DNA from: Leptolyngbya sp. SIO1E4
Lineage (GTDB): Bacteria > Cyanobacteriota > Cyanobacteriia > Phormidesmidales > Phormidesmidaceae
Direction: 5' to 3'
DNA: 64,000 bases
NCBI GenBank assembly: GCA_010672825.2
Contig: JAAHFU020000001.1
Location: forward strand, 1,240,001 to 1,304,000
In this document: one piece after another, positions 26,758 to 36,188 of the stretch
How the letters are laid out: each line of letters starts with the position of its first letter
Numbering within the stretch: position 1 is the first letter of the stretch
Notes under the pieces: model-generated
Databases searched by the model: none
The model's input: the letters and a program-made list of their open reading frames with translations, nothing else
Told to the model about the DNA's origin: nothing
Made by a program: the position numbers and the translations under genes

Positions 26758-28521
26758 ATGACCCCTTTCAACGATTTGACTTATCGTGTTCTGACTGACA
26801 CTCATGGTACTGCTGCGACGGAGCGTCAATCCAGTCTGCAGGAGGTTCAGGCGTCTTTGGTAGGCAGCCCGAACTCTCCCTTGATTTTTGCGCTCGATAG
26901 TCAAGGCTGCTTTTTGAGTTTGGCTTGGCCCTTAGCCGAACAGTACGGGGTAAACCTAGAGCGATATATTGGGCGATCGCTCCTACAGCGCCTTACAGCC
27001 TCTCGTGAATTGAGCCTAGAGGCATTGCTGGCAGGTGACCTTTCAGCCTCGAACCTCACCGACACCTGGACGCTGCAGTTGGAGGAATGCCAGCTTACCG
27101 GACAGGCAAGTTTAACGTTACTACAGCCAGCAGACTCAGCGTGCCAGCTGATGGGGGCAATTCAGGTGAGTCAAATCTCTAGGAGTGGCGTCCTCAGACC
27201 GACACCGTGGCGTCTAGGGTATCGATCTCAGCTCACCCAATTCACCTGGAACATTCGACGCACCCTAGACCTAGAGACCATTTGGCAGCAAACCACCGAT
27301 GGCTTAAGCACCATCTTTGACGTTGAGTGGTGCGGAATTTGTCCTTACACGCTTCATTCTACGGACGTCAGAGTCGTTGCTGAAGTCGCCAATACCCCTG
27401 GGCAAACGCGGCGTGGCGAGACGTTGGTGCTGGCCGAGTATCCCAGTTTTCGAGAAGCCTTGCGGGCACGACGGCCAGTCGTCTCAAAGCCACTCGGCCA
27501 CGATGTTGAGGCTTCAGAAACACTGCTCATTGCGGCCACTAACCATCACAACGAACCGAATGGGCTGATTTTGCTTCAGGCTACTGAGGGAACTCGGTGG
27601 GATGATTTAGACTGCAAACTCTTCCAAGAAGTGGTCCAGCAAATAGGCACCGCGATCGCCCATGCTTATCTTTTCCGCGATGCCCAAGGCTTAGCGGATG
27701 AGCTACAGGCTGCCAACCAGCGCCTGCGCCAAAAGCATCGAGAACTGGAAGAAGCCCGTCATCAGGCAGAAGAAGCCTCTCGCCTCAAAAGTGAGTTTTT
27801 AGCCAACACCTCCCACGAACTGAGAACCCCGCTCAACGGCATGATCGGTTTCTTGAAACTGATTTTGGACGGCATGGCAGACGATCCGGAAGAGCAGCAA
27901 GAATTTTTACAAGAAGCCCATAAATCTGCGATTCACCTGCTCAACTTGATTAATGATGTTTTAGACATCGCTAAAATCGAGGCGGGCAAGATGCAGATCG
28001 ACATGGCCCCTGTGAAGGTGCGTGAACTGTTCTTAGATGTCGAAAACTTTACCCGCCCTCAAGCCGAACAAAAAGGGCTAGGATTCGAAATCGTCGTGCC
28101 CCCGACCCGCGATGAAATTATTGTCAATGGTAATTATCAGCGACTTTTGCAAGTCATTCTGAATTTAGTGGGTAATGCGATCAAATTTACCCATGAAGGC
28201 AGCATTACCATTAGTGCTGAAATTAAATCTCAAAAGATCGAATTTCAGGATCATGAGTGGCCTGGCATTGTAAAGGTCAGCGTTGCTGATACAGGTATTG
28301 GCGTCTCCCTCGAAAAGCAGGATCGGCTGTTTCAGACCTTTAGCCAAGTAGATGGTGAGCGCACTCGCCAGTACGGGGGCACCGGCTTAGGGCTAGCCAT
28401 TTCCCAACGTCTTGTCGAAGCGATGGGAGGCGTTGTTCAATTTATCAGCATGGGTGAGGGGTTGGGGTCTACGGTGACTTTTACCACCTTGCTGTATCAA
28501 GAGCCGGTCATGATTGAATAG
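26758..28521 (+). CDS. Sensor histidine kinase (PAS-GAF-HisKA-HATPase)
   Basis: A 587-residue cytosolic kinase with no membrane segment. Residues about 40-140 are PAS-like (FALDSQGCFLSLAWPLAEQY). A GAF domain covers about 170-310 (IWQQTTDGLSTIFDVEWCGI), then a coiled coil 315-345. HisKA: NTSHELRTPLNGMIGF with phospho-acceptor H353. HATPase: N-box NLVGNAIKFTH (N473), G1 DTGIG 511-515, G2 GGTGLGLA 540-547. GAF in cyanobacteria often binds bilins, but the C in WCGICPYT is not in a clear bilin-lyase context, so the ligand is open. No receiver is fused, and the partner regulator is not adjacent. Confidence 0.92.
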   Translation: MTPFNDLTYRVLTDTHGTAATERQSSLQEVQASLVGSPNSPLIFALDSQGCFLSLAWPLAEQYGVNLERYIGRSLLQRLTASRELSLEALLAGDLSASNLTDTWTLQLEECQLTGQASLTLLQPADSACQLMGAIQVSQISRSGVLRPTPWRLGYRSQLTQFTWNIRRTLDLETIWQQTTDGLSTIFDVEWCGICPYTLHSTDVRVVAEVANTPGQTRRGETLVLAEYPSFREALRARRPVVSKPLGHDVEASETLLIAATNHHNEPNGLILLQATEGTRWDDLDCKLFQEVVQQIGTAIAHAYLFRDAQGLADELQAANQRLRQKHRELEEARHQAEEASRLKSEFLANTSHELRTPLNGMIGFLKLILDGMADDPEEQQEFLQEAHKSAIHLLNLINDVLDIAKIEAGKMQIDMAPVKVRELFLDVENFTRPQAEQKGLGFEIVVPPTRDEIIVNGNYQRLLQVILNLVGNAIKFTHEGSITISAEIKSQKIEFQDHEWPGIVKVSVADTGIGVSLEKQDRLFQTFSQVDGERTRQYGGTGLGLAISQRLVEAMGGVVQFISMGEGLGSTVTFTTLLYQEPVMIE

Positions 28522-28584
28522 CGGGTCTACTGATACGGTGCCCTTCAACGACTCCATCTTCACCCTCATCATTCAAGCTGGCCA

Positions 28585-29421
28585 TTAAAGAAACTTAGGG
28601 CGGGCATGATGGTTTTCGTCAAGCTTGGCGGCGATCGCATCCCATTGTTCAGCCTGAATGAGCTGCGTCAACCGATCGATTTCTTCACGATAAGCCTGTA
28701 ACGATCTCAATACCTCTGAACGGTTATAGCGAGCCATCATCACCCCTAATTCAGAATGCCCCCCACCCACCCGACTAGTGTCGCGGAAACCCGAACTCGC
28801 AAAGTGCTGTGCCAGGGCTCGTACTTGGGGGTCAGCCTCATGCAGACAGGCCTGAATCAGGCTACTGCTAACCATCACAGGTAAATGAGAGATCCACGAT
28901 ACCGCGCGATCATGACTCTCTGGAGAACAAACAAACACCTCAGCCTTCAAAGACTGAGCTAGCCCCGTGACAATTTCAACGGCGGCAGGGGGGGTTTGTG
29001 CTGTTGGCGTAATCACATAGGCTCGATTCGCAAATAGCTGCGGCTCGGCAGCAGCAATACCCACCTCAGTTTTACCCGCCATGGGGTGGCCCCCCACAAA
29101 CCCCGGCCAATGCTTCGCAGCTGTATAGGCGATCGCAGCCTTCACAGACCCCACATCTGTAACAATCGCTTCAGGTTGCAGATGTGGGACTAATGCAACC
29201 AGCGTGGATTCAATGGCCGCAATGGGGGTTCCCACAAACACGACCTCCGCAGAGCTGAGACTATCTAATGAGGTACTCGCCTGATCGACCGCTCCCCGAG
29301 CGACAGCGGCATCACAAGTTACCTGGCGACGAGCCACCCCCAAAACGGTATGGCCCAATTGTCTAAAATCAAGACCTAAAGACCCACCAATTAACCCTAG
29401 ACCAACAATACCAATTCTCAT
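28585..29421 (-). CDS. tyrA: Prephenate/arogenate dehydrogenase TyrA
   Basis: Oxidative decarboxylation step of tyrosine synthesis; cyanobacterial enzymes usually use arogenate and NADP. From ATG 29421 (278 residues; ATG 29436 adds five) it opens MRIGIVGLGLIGGSLGLDFR, the dinucleotide-binding GxGxxG. Further motifs: VFVGTPI, VTDVGSVKAAI, FVGGHPMAGKTEVG, and the catalytic-domain SHDRAVSWISHLPV with the key histidine. C-terminal helices contain YRSEVLRSLQAYREEID-like NRSEVLRSLQAYREEI. No ACT domain, so feedback control would be direct at the active site. Monocistronic, convergent with the kinase. Confidence 0.93.
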   Translation of the reverse strand: MRIGIVGLGLIGGSLGLDFRQLGHTVLGVARRQVTCDAAVARGAVDQASTSLDSLSSAEVVFVGTPIAAIESTLVALVPHLQPEAIVTDVGSVKAAIAYTAAKHWPGFVGGHPMAGKTEVGIAAAEPQLFANRAYVITPTAQTPPAAVEIVTGLAQSLKAEVFVCSPESHDRAVSWISHLPVMVSSSLIQACLHEADPQVRALAQHFASSGFRDTSRVGGGHSELGVMMARYNRSEVLRSLQAYREEIDRLTQLIQAEQWDAIAAKLDENHHARPKFL

Positions 29422-30012
29422 AAATCTCACTATCAAATAGAGGTCGTTTTGAACATCTTTGTATCGTTGAATGATCGAGTAGATCTAGCGCCTCAGTAGC
29501 ATAGAAGGGCTGACAGGGTCGAGTCTCTTTGATGTCTACTATGAAGCAATCGCTTTACAAAACCCTCATAGTTCATAGTGTTCACAGTATTGCCACACTT
29601 GCCTATTACACCTTATAAACGTGTTGTTCAAAAGATCGTTGGGGAGTGATGGACTGGACGTTCAATCAAACTCAACCAGATTTTGCCGATACGTATTAAG
29701 AGTGCATCAGTTTGACGCTACAGACATTTCCAGAGAGGTCTAAGTCACAGAAAGCTTAAAGTCTTTTTACACAAAGGCTTGTGACTTTAAAATTGCAATT
29801 TAGCGGAAAAATCAGCTAAAACATAAGCTTCCTATGCGCGATAGCGTGTAGTCATGCTGTATCTGTGTGATACGACGATTAGAGCTAACTATTTTGCCAG
29901 AGTCTTCAGGTCTCAAACCGTGTGGTGCCGCAAAATCTACCTGGCACCAGAGTTCACCCAATTTTTTTGACTATTCTCAATCACCTTATCAAGACGGTGC
30001 TGAACTGCCCCT
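29422..30012. other. Long divergent intergenic region
   Basis: About 590 bp between tyrA and the pentapeptide gene. AT-rich in its middle (29740-29860). No gene, no copy of repeat A or B, and no strong hairpin seen. Confidence 0.4.
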
Positions 30013-31551
30013 ATGAGCTCATCATCTTCATCTACCACTGCAGAGAGCCTTCTCAGCAAATATGCTCAGGGAACGCGAGACTTCTCGGGTATCACGTTGA
30101 ATGAATGTACGCTATCTGGGGCCAAACTACCCCACATAATTCTGCAGCAAGCCAGCTTAAAAGTGGTCAACCTGAGCACCGCTAATCTGAGCTATGGCAA
30201 CTTGCAGCAAGCCGTTCTCAATGTGAGTCGGCTCAGCGGTGCCAACCTGAGCCAAGCTCAACTCCAGCAAGCTCAACTCAACGTTGCGAATCTAATTCGG
30301 GCGGTTCTGGTAGGTGCTAACCTCTCTGAAGCGTCTTTGATTCGAGCCGAACTCCTGAGGGCCGATCTCAGTAATGCCACCCTAACCCGGGCTAACCTTC
30401 AAGAGGCCGATCTCCGAGAGGCTCGACTACGGTGGGCGCGACTGAGTGGAGCCAATCTCAGTCAGTGTGATCTGCGGGATAGCAGTTTGCTCGGGGCTAA
30501 TTTAAGTTCAGCCCAGCTTTATTCGGCCTCTCTCAATGGAGCAGTCCTGAGCGGTGCCATTCTCCTCAGAGCAGAATTACGCCATGCCAACTTGCAATCA
30601 GCCGATTTGAGTGGAGCTAACTTGCGGGGAGCCAATCTCCGTTGGGCAGACCTTAGCGGTGCCAACTTACAAGAGGCCGACTTGACCGACGCCAAACTTA
30701 GTGGGGCTAACCTCATGGGAGCCCGGTTGGATGGGGCAACGTTGGAGAATACAACGCTCGTGCATGCAGACCTGAGTCGCACAAATTTGCAAGGGGTTCA
30801 TTGCGTCGGCTCTGATCTCTCCGGTGCCACGCTGACCGGTGCATTAATGTCTGGAGCGATTTGCTACGATGTGCGAACGGCAGAAACCGTCTGTGAATGG
30901 ATAGACCTTAGCCCCTATGGTGACCATTCTCAACTACGTCACTTTAACTATGCCGCCGACATTCATACGTTCCTAAATCATCGCCCACCTCGGGTACAAG
31001 TGGTGGTTGACTTAGCCCTCACCCAAGCTGCCCATACCGCTTTAGCCACAGCCTATGAGCAAATTGGACAAACGGTTACGATGTTTAGCCGCCCTCCCCA
31101 TATTGAAATGAGCCATCGCCGAACCATGCTGACTTTTATCGCGCAAGAAGAAGCCAGCCTAGCAGCGATCTCATACTTGGCCACCTGGCCCTTTCACGAT
31201 GGCACAGCGATTCAGATGACCCTCTCTGATTTGATTGACCAAGGGCTAGAGAGACCGATACGCTCCTCCGTTCAAGATGATGCTCACCAAAAACTGTACG
31301 AAGCCATGACCCGGCTAGAGACTGAGAAACTCCAGTCTTTACGGCAGCAGGTGGATGAGCATCCTTTTTTTGCAGCCCCCATCCAAGCTAAGCTATCTAA
31401 CCAGAGTGGACAGACTTTGGAGCTTTACCACAATCCTCGGTTTGGGGTTCGCAATTTACCTCCCTCCGATGGCTTCTTTCCGGTACAGCCAGGATATTTG
31501 CCATCCCCCCAGTTAGACGAGTACTTGGCCTTTCTTTCGCCATCAAGTTGA
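30013..31551 (+). CDS. Pentapeptide-repeat protein with unknown C-terminal domain
   Basis: 512 residues. About 25-295 is an almost unbroken run of A(N/D)LXX pentapeptides (SGANLRGANLRWADLSGANL and the like), which folds as a right-handed quadrilateral beta-helix. The last ~215 residues are a different domain: ADIHTFLNHRPPRVQVVVDL, a LATWPFHDGTAIQMTLSDLI segment and a C-terminus with ELYHNPRFGVRNLPPSDGFF. I do not know a function for that half. Cytosolic, no signal peptide. The gene is 102 nt before the DinG-like gene on the same strand and may be its operon partner. Confidence 0.85.
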   Translation: MSSSSSSTTAESLLSKYAQGTRDFSGITLNECTLSGAKLPHIILQQASLKVVNLSTANLSYGNLQQAVLNVSRLSGANLSQAQLQQAQLNVANLIRAVLVGANLSEASLIRAELLRADLSNATLTRANLQEADLREARLRWARLSGANLSQCDLRDSSLLGANLSSAQLYSASLNGAVLSGAILLRAELRHANLQSADLSGANLRGANLRWADLSGANLQEADLTDAKLSGANLMGARLDGATLENTTLVHADLSRTNLQGVHCVGSDLSGATLTGALMSGAICYDVRTAETVCEWIDLSPYGDHSQLRHFNYAADIHTFLNHRPPRVQVVVDLALTQAAHTALATAYEQIGQTVTMFSRPPHIEMSHRRTMLTFIAQEEASLAAISYLATWPFHDGTAIQMTLSDLIDQGLERPIRSSVQDDAHQKLYEAMTRLETEKLQSLRQQVDEHPFFAAPIQAKLSNQSGQTLELYHNPRFGVRNLPPSDGFFPVQPGYLPSPQLDEYLAFLSPSS

Positions 31552-31653
31552 GTGACATAGCAACGCTAACTCAACAGCCACTCGCGCTCTTGTCTGAGAA
31601 GACTAGGAGGGCTGTGTCACAATTAAGGTCATCATGCTGTCAGGAGCAATTAA

Positions 31654-33207
31654 GTGCTGGAAGCAAGAGTTCACGAGCAATTGCGGGCTTTCCTGAGACA
31701 TCAGGGAAACACCGACTGGCCTCATCATCTGACGATGGCGCGTCTAGCCGCTCGCGCTCTGCGTTTGGGACGCAGCTCTCTGATGCAGGTAGGGAGCACA
31801 GCTCTATACCAAGGGCACTATCGGCTCAGCTACCTAATGTCGTTGTTGATGTGGCCGGGGCCAGCCATTTTAGTGTTATCCGAAGCAGCCCGGCAATCTG
31901 TCCAGCTCATTGATATTCCTCGCTTACAGGAGTGGATGCCCAGCCAAAAACCGGTTCATTGGGGTGAGGAGTGGCCGGGAGAAGACTTTCAAGGGGTGTT
32001 GTTGACGACGCCCCAGATCTGGCTTCACGATCGCATTTCAGGTGTCCATCGTTTCCCGATGGGCGTGCCCGTCGTCATTGATGGGGCTGATGATCTCGAA
32101 GATTGGATCCGTGAATGCCTAACGATCACCCTGGATGCCGATGCTTGGCAAACCCTGATGCAGGCTTATCCCCATCAGCAAGCCTTGATTAGAGATATTC
32201 GCGTTCGTCTGACCCATAGCATTTTCCAACATCCTCCCAACCCTTATCAGTGTCATCTGATCGAAGCCACAGAACGGCAAATGCTGGCAGCGTTACGACA
32301 GACACTTCTGGCTGAACCTGCGGCCCCAGCAGCCATGCCCAAACGGTGGAAACAGTTTTGGGCCCAAACGGATCGTTCAGAATCTCTGCTATGGGCCAGC
32401 TTAAACCGTGACCTGGGGCAGTGGACGTTGCACAGCGCACCCATCGATGTGGCTCCTAGCATTACAGACTGTTGGCAGCAGCAGCCAATGGTCATCATCG
32501 GCGGTGCCTTAGACATTACCTCAGAGGCGACCTATTATCGTCAACGCTTAGGGCTCGGGGATATGACCTGCCTGAAGTTCAGCCCCGATCGCCAGACGGA
32601 AGAAATTCAACTCTATCGACCAGATGGGATTCCGTTTCCTAATACACCAGAATTTCAGCCCGTCTTGCTAGAGGAGGTGGCCACCCTGATTCTGACGAGC
32701 GCTGGCCAGACGGGGCTAACCGTTGTACTAGTAGATGACACCCCCTTAAAACAGCAGGTAGCCACGGTTCTAGCGTCTCAGTTTGGCTCTCGGGTGCAGT
32801 TAGAAACGCACACCCTAGCTGACAACGGCATTCTTGTAAGTGGCTGGCGCTACTGGCGAGATCATCAGGCTCAGCTCCCTAAGCCGACGCTTTTAGCCAT
32901 GGCGACTTTACCCATTCCGTCTTTAGAAGATCCCTTAGTCGCAGGCCGAGTGGCCTATTACAAACGCTGCCATCAAGACTGGTTTCGGTTATACCTTTTA
33001 CCAACGGCTCTCAATGAACTTCAGCGCGCGATCGCGCCTGTCCGCCCTCATCAAGGAACCGTCGCCCTCTTGGATAACCGTGTAAACCATCGTAGTTATG
33101 GCCGCCAAATTCTAGACGCGCTCAATCCAGCCGTGCACCTCCATCAGCGCCATACGCTGTGGCTCTCAGAACCATCTTCGTTTCCTCAGAGCAGACGAAG
33201 CTTCTAG
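31654..33207 (+). CDS. DinG/XPD-like helicase relative lacking ATPase motifs
   Basis: Start GTG 31654 with AGGAG eight bases ahead; 517 residues. The C-terminal motif VALLDNRVNHRSYGRQILDAL matches motif VI of DinG-type SF2 helicases, and LVDDTPLKQQVATVL plus LVAGRVAYYKRCHQDWFRLYL resemble the HD2 domain. The N-terminal domain has the order of a helicase (LTMARLAARALRLGRSSLMQ), but the P-loop position reads STALYQGHYRLSYL instead of GTGxGKS and the DEAH position reads VVIDGADDLED. So the protein should not hydrolyse ATP in the usual way. No iron-sulfur cysteine cluster is seen. Role unknown; DNA binding without unwinding is an inference. Confidence 0.74.
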   Translation: MLEARVHEQLRAFLRHQGNTDWPHHLTMARLAARALRLGRSSLMQVGSTALYQGHYRLSYLMSLLMWPGPAILVLSEAARQSVQLIDIPRLQEWMPSQKPVHWGEEWPGEDFQGVLLTTPQIWLHDRISGVHRFPMGVPVVIDGADDLEDWIRECLTITLDADAWQTLMQAYPHQQALIRDIRVRLTHSIFQHPPNPYQCHLIEATERQMLAALRQTLLAEPAAPAAMPKRWKQFWAQTDRSESLLWASLNRDLGQWTLHSAPIDVAPSITDCWQQQPMVIIGGALDITSEATYYRQRLGLGDMTCLKFSPDRQTEEIQLYRPDGIPFPNTPEFQPVLLEEVATLILTSAGQTGLTVVLVDDTPLKQQVATVLASQFGSRVQLETHTLADNGILVSGWRYWRDHQAQLPKPTLLAMATLPIPSLEDPLVAGRVAYYKRCHQDWFRLYLLPTALNELQRAIAPVRPHQGTVALLDNRVNHRSYGRQILDALNPAVHLHQRHTLWLSEPSSFPQSRRSF

Positions 33208-33294
33208 AACACGATAAGATGCAAAATAGGGCGAGCCGTTTCACGAACTTGCTGACGCCCACCTTGAAGTGTAGACAGAGGTTAGTCGTCTGCC

Positions 33295-33510
33295 ATGGGA
33301 GAATCTAAGCGCCGCCAGCAGAAATTAGGGGATGATTACGGCAAAGAGGCTACTATCTTGCCTTGGCTACCAATCACAAAACGGCAGGGAGAGCAATTTG
33401 TCGCATGGACCACTCGGGGAGCATGGATTGGGATTGCTGCCATGATTACGCTGTGGGTTACCGTTCGCTTTATTGGGCCAGGGTTTGGCTGGTGGGATAT
33501 CGTTAATTAA
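33295..33510 (+). CDS. DUF2839 small membrane protein
   Basis: 71 residues, MGESKRRQQKLGDDYGKE... with a single membrane helix about 41-60 (GAWIGIAAMITLWVTVRFIG) and ending GFGWWDIVN. This is the cyanobacterial DUF2839 pattern. Function unknown. It follows the DinG-like gene by 87 nt and converges on the small LapA-like gene. Confidence 0.82.
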   Translation: MGESKRRQQKLGDDYGKEATILPWLPITKRQGEQFVAWTTRGAWIGIAAMITLWVTVRFIGPGFGWWDIVN

Positions 33511-33602
33511 TCCAGGCCCAGCTTGCGTGTCAGCTCAGCGTTGGGGGTAAACCGTTAAGTTACCTCGCAGTGTGGTTGCAAGACTACCCTTGCCCTCGTC
33601 CC

Positions 33603-33821
33603 CTAGCGCGGCATCGAGCGGTAAGAACGAAACAGGTTCATTAATATGGCGGTCGCAATCATTCCCCCGGCCACGCAGAAACTTAACACAACCCCAAACG
33701 GTAGCTCGACTGAGCGAAATGCCAAGAACTGAACGGAGATAGGCGTGGCATTTTGAACCGACACAATCGCAATCACGATCACCCAAAGTGCTGGAATTAT
33801 TACCAGAAAAAGTTTTTGCAT
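33603..33821 (-). CDS. Short LapA/DUF1049-like membrane protein
   Basis: From ATG 33821 the protein has 72 residues; an upstream start at 33959 would add 46 residues of unlikely composition that also overlap rplI, so I reject it. Two membrane helices (LFLVIIPALWVIVIAIVSVQ and FGVVLSFCVAGGMIATAILM) flank the loop NATPISVQFLAFRSVELP, which is the DUF1049 signature. No coiled-coil tail, unlike the relative at 2932-3297. Confidence 0.74.
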   Translation of the reverse strand: MQKLFLVIIPALWVIVIAIVSVQNATPISVQFLAFRSVELPFGVVLSFCVAGGMIATAILMNLFRSYRSMPR

Positions 33822-33941
33822 GGTTCTGCGGGTCTTTTCACTAACGCCATTCTGACATTTTAGTGGCCGAAGTCGACCAGGGTCTTGCGTTAGGCACCTA
33901 AGATTCGGTAAGGTTATAGACTGGGCGTTTAATAGAGAATC

Positions 33942-34400
33942 ATGGCTAAGCGAGTTCAAGTTGTTTTGCAGACAGATATCCGCAAATTAGGCATTGCTGG
34001 AGATTTGGTTGAAGTAGCCCCAGGCTATGCCCGAAACTACCTCTTTCCGAGAGGGCTAGCGGTTCGCACGACACCGGGTGTCCTCAAGCAGGTAGAGCGG
34101 CGACGGGAAGAGATTCGTCAGCGTTTAGAGCAAATTAAGCAAGACGCAGAGTCAATGAAGACGGCGTTAGAAACAATTGGCATGTTTGTCATCAAGAAGC
34201 CTGTGGGCGAGAATGACGCCATTTTCGGGACAGTCACATCGGGCGATGTGGCCGACACGATTCAAGAAGCAACCCAAAAAGAAGTGGATCGCCGCGATAT
34301 TTCTGTACCAGATATCAACAAGCTGGGGGAATATACAGCCACTCTCAAGCTACATGCTGAGGTAACAGCAACCATTAACATTCGAGTTGCCGCTGAGTAG
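33942..34400 (+). CDS. rplI: 50S ribosomal protein L9
   Basis: 152 residues, full length. N-terminal rRNA-binding domain MAKRVQVVLQTDIRKLGIAG with the conserved VEVAPGYARNYLFPRGLA, the long connecting helix (KQVERRREEIRQRLEQIKQD), and the C-terminal domain with ENDAIFGTVTSGDVADTI. L9 protrudes from the L1 side of the large subunit and affects frame maintenance. Divergent from the small LapA-like gene. Confidence 0.97.
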   Translation: MAKRVQVVLQTDIRKLGIAGDLVEVAPGYARNYLFPRGLAVRTTPGVLKQVERRREEIRQRLEQIKQDAESMKTALETIGMFVIKKPVGENDAIFGTVTSGDVADTIQEATQKEVDRRDISVPDINKLGEYTATLKLHAEVTATINIRVAAE

Positions 34401-34447
34401 TGGTTTAGATTAGGCGCCCATCCTTTCAAGAACACTCACCATAATCT

Positions 34448-36187
34448 TTACTTTGGCGCTGTTTGTAAGAGCGCAGTGGCCTTCTTGGAATTAAGCGGTT
34501 TGCCAAAAAAGTAGCCCTGACCATATTGAATCCCCAGCGCCTGCAGGTGAGCTAGCTGCTGGGGCGTTTCAATACCTTCGGCAATCAGATTGAGGTTCAG
34601 GGCTTCGCCTAAGCCGATAATGGCTTGTAGGATCTCAGATTTGTTATTGGGGGTGCCAATCTCTTTGACAAAGGCCCGATCAATCTTCAAGCTGTCAATG
34701 GGGAACTGGTTCAAATAGCCCAAGGATGAATAGCCGGTACCAAAATCATCAATGCTGAGCTGCATGCGGCGCGATCGCAACTCTTGGGTAACGTCAACGG
34801 CCGCCTTTGCATCCTCCATGATGGCGCTCTCCGTAATCTCAAGCCTCAGCAATTCGGGGTTAATGTGAGTTTCAGTCACCACCTGATCGATTTCTGTAAT
34901 CAGGTTGGGGTGAGCAAATTGCCGCACTGATAGGTTGACGCTGATCGTTAGATCAGACCAACCCGCCTGATTCCATTGGTTCAGCTGCTGACAGGCCAAT
35001 TGCAGCACCATCATCCCCACTGGAACAATTAAACCCGTTTCTTCCATACAGGGAATAAACCTTCCAGGGGAAACCATCCCTAATTCAGGATGCAGCCACC
35101 GCACCAGCGCCTCAAAGCCTGTGATCTGACCAGTGCGAAGGTTGACGATGGGCTGGTAGAAGTTGACAAATTCCTGGCGTTCGAGGGCACGACGCAAGTC
35201 ATTTTCTAAGGTCAGTCGCTCCATGAAACGCTGATGCATTTGGCGATCAAAGACCTGATAGCGCCCCTTGCCCCGCAGCCTAGCCTGATACATAGCGGTA
35301 TCAGCATCTTGCAAGGGTTCATGGGATTGGGTATAGCCATCGCTGCTGAGAGCCACCCCGATACAAGCCGTGACATAAATTTCAAAGCCTGCCACTGCAA
35401 AGGCTTCATCAAAATCTTGAAGAATTTTCTGCACAAAGAGGCTGACAGAGCCTTGATCAGAAACCTGATCTAAGAAAAAGCAGAACTCATCTTCACCCGT
35501 GCGGGTCAGTAAATCCCCTGGGCGCAGGTGCGTATTCAGTCGTTTGGCAATTTCTACCAGCAGCTGCTCACCAATATCATGTCCCAAGGAGCCGTTGATC
35601 AACTTGAATTGATCACAGCCTAAATAGACCAAAGCAAACTCATGATGGTGATCTTGAAGCACTGTTTGCAAGTGCTGAAGTAAAAATGCTCGACTTGGCA
35701 GTTGAGTCAGGGGATCCTGAAAAATTCTTTGATATAGCTCAGAGGTGCGTTGCTGTACGGTGCTTTCTAGCTGCCGGTTAAAGTCCGAAAGCGTTTGGTA
35801 CTGCCGTCGAATCCTCAACATCGATTTCACCCTGGCCCGCAGCTCAATACGACTCACAGGTTTACTGATGAAATCATCTGCACCTGCCGCCATACACTTG
35901 GCCAGGTCTTCCTTTGCTGTCAGCGCTGTCACCATAATCACGGGAATCGTACTCCACTCAGGCATCCGCTTAAGGTGACGACAAACCTCCATGCCATCCA
36001 TGTCAGGCATCATCACATCCAGCAGAATCACATCTGGCTGAAAGTGAGTTAGCTGACTCAAGGCCTGCTGACCGCCCGGTGCATAGTAAAAATCATACTC
36101 TTCGCCATTGAGCAGCGCCTCAATGACGTCAAAATTATCGGGCTCATCATCTACGACTAATATAGACGGCATTTTTTCCGCGTGCAT
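34448..36187 (-). CDS. Response regulator with REC, degenerate GGDEF and intact EAL domains
   Basis: Numbering is from the GTG at 36196; the ATG at 36187, one base past the kinase stop, is an equally good start. REC 11-127 with phospho-acceptor D60 and K112. GGDEF 150-315: the signature is GEDEF (234-238), so cyclase activity is doubtful. EAL 330-575 is complete: FEALVRW (E362), N421, EITE (E453), DDFGTGYSSL (D483, D484), K504, AEGIE (E540). It is therefore predicted to be a phosphodiesterase that degrades c-di-GMP, controlled by phosphorylation. Either start implies translational coupling to the upstream hybrid kinase, its likely phospho-donor. Confidence 0.93.
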   Translation of the reverse strand: MHAEKMPSILVVDDEPDNFDVIEALLNGEEYDFYYAPGGQQALSQLTHFQPDVILLDVMMPDMDGMEVCRHLKRMPEWSTIPVIMVTALTAKEDLAKCMAAGADDFISKPVSRIELRARVKSMLRIRRQYQTLSDFNRQLESTVQQRTSELYQRIFQDPLTQLPSRAFLLQHLQTVLQDHHHEFALVYLGCDQFKLINGSLGHDIGEQLLVEIAKRLNTHLRPGDLLTRTGEDEFCFFLDQVSDQGSVSLFVQKILQDFDEAFAVAGFEIYVTACIGVALSSDGYTQSHEPLQDADTAMYQARLRGKGRYQVFDRQMHQRFMERLTLENDLRRALERQEFVNFYQPIVNLRTGQITGFEALVRWLHPELGMVSPGRFIPCMEETGLIVPVGMMVLQLACQQLNQWNQAGWSDLTISVNLSVRQFAHPNLITEIDQVVTETHINPELLRLEITESAIMEDAKAAVDVTQELRSRRMQLSIDDFGTGYSSLGYLNQFPIDSLKIDRAFVKEIGTPNNKSEILQAIIGLGEALNLNLIAEGIETPQQLAHLQALGIQYGQGYFFGKPLNSKKATALLQTAPK

Positions 36188-36188
36188 G

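Noticed and set aside
33822-33959. Upstream extension of the short LapA-like gene
   Set aside because: The extra 46 residues are Cys/Arg/Pro-rich, overlap rplI, and are absent from the family pattern.
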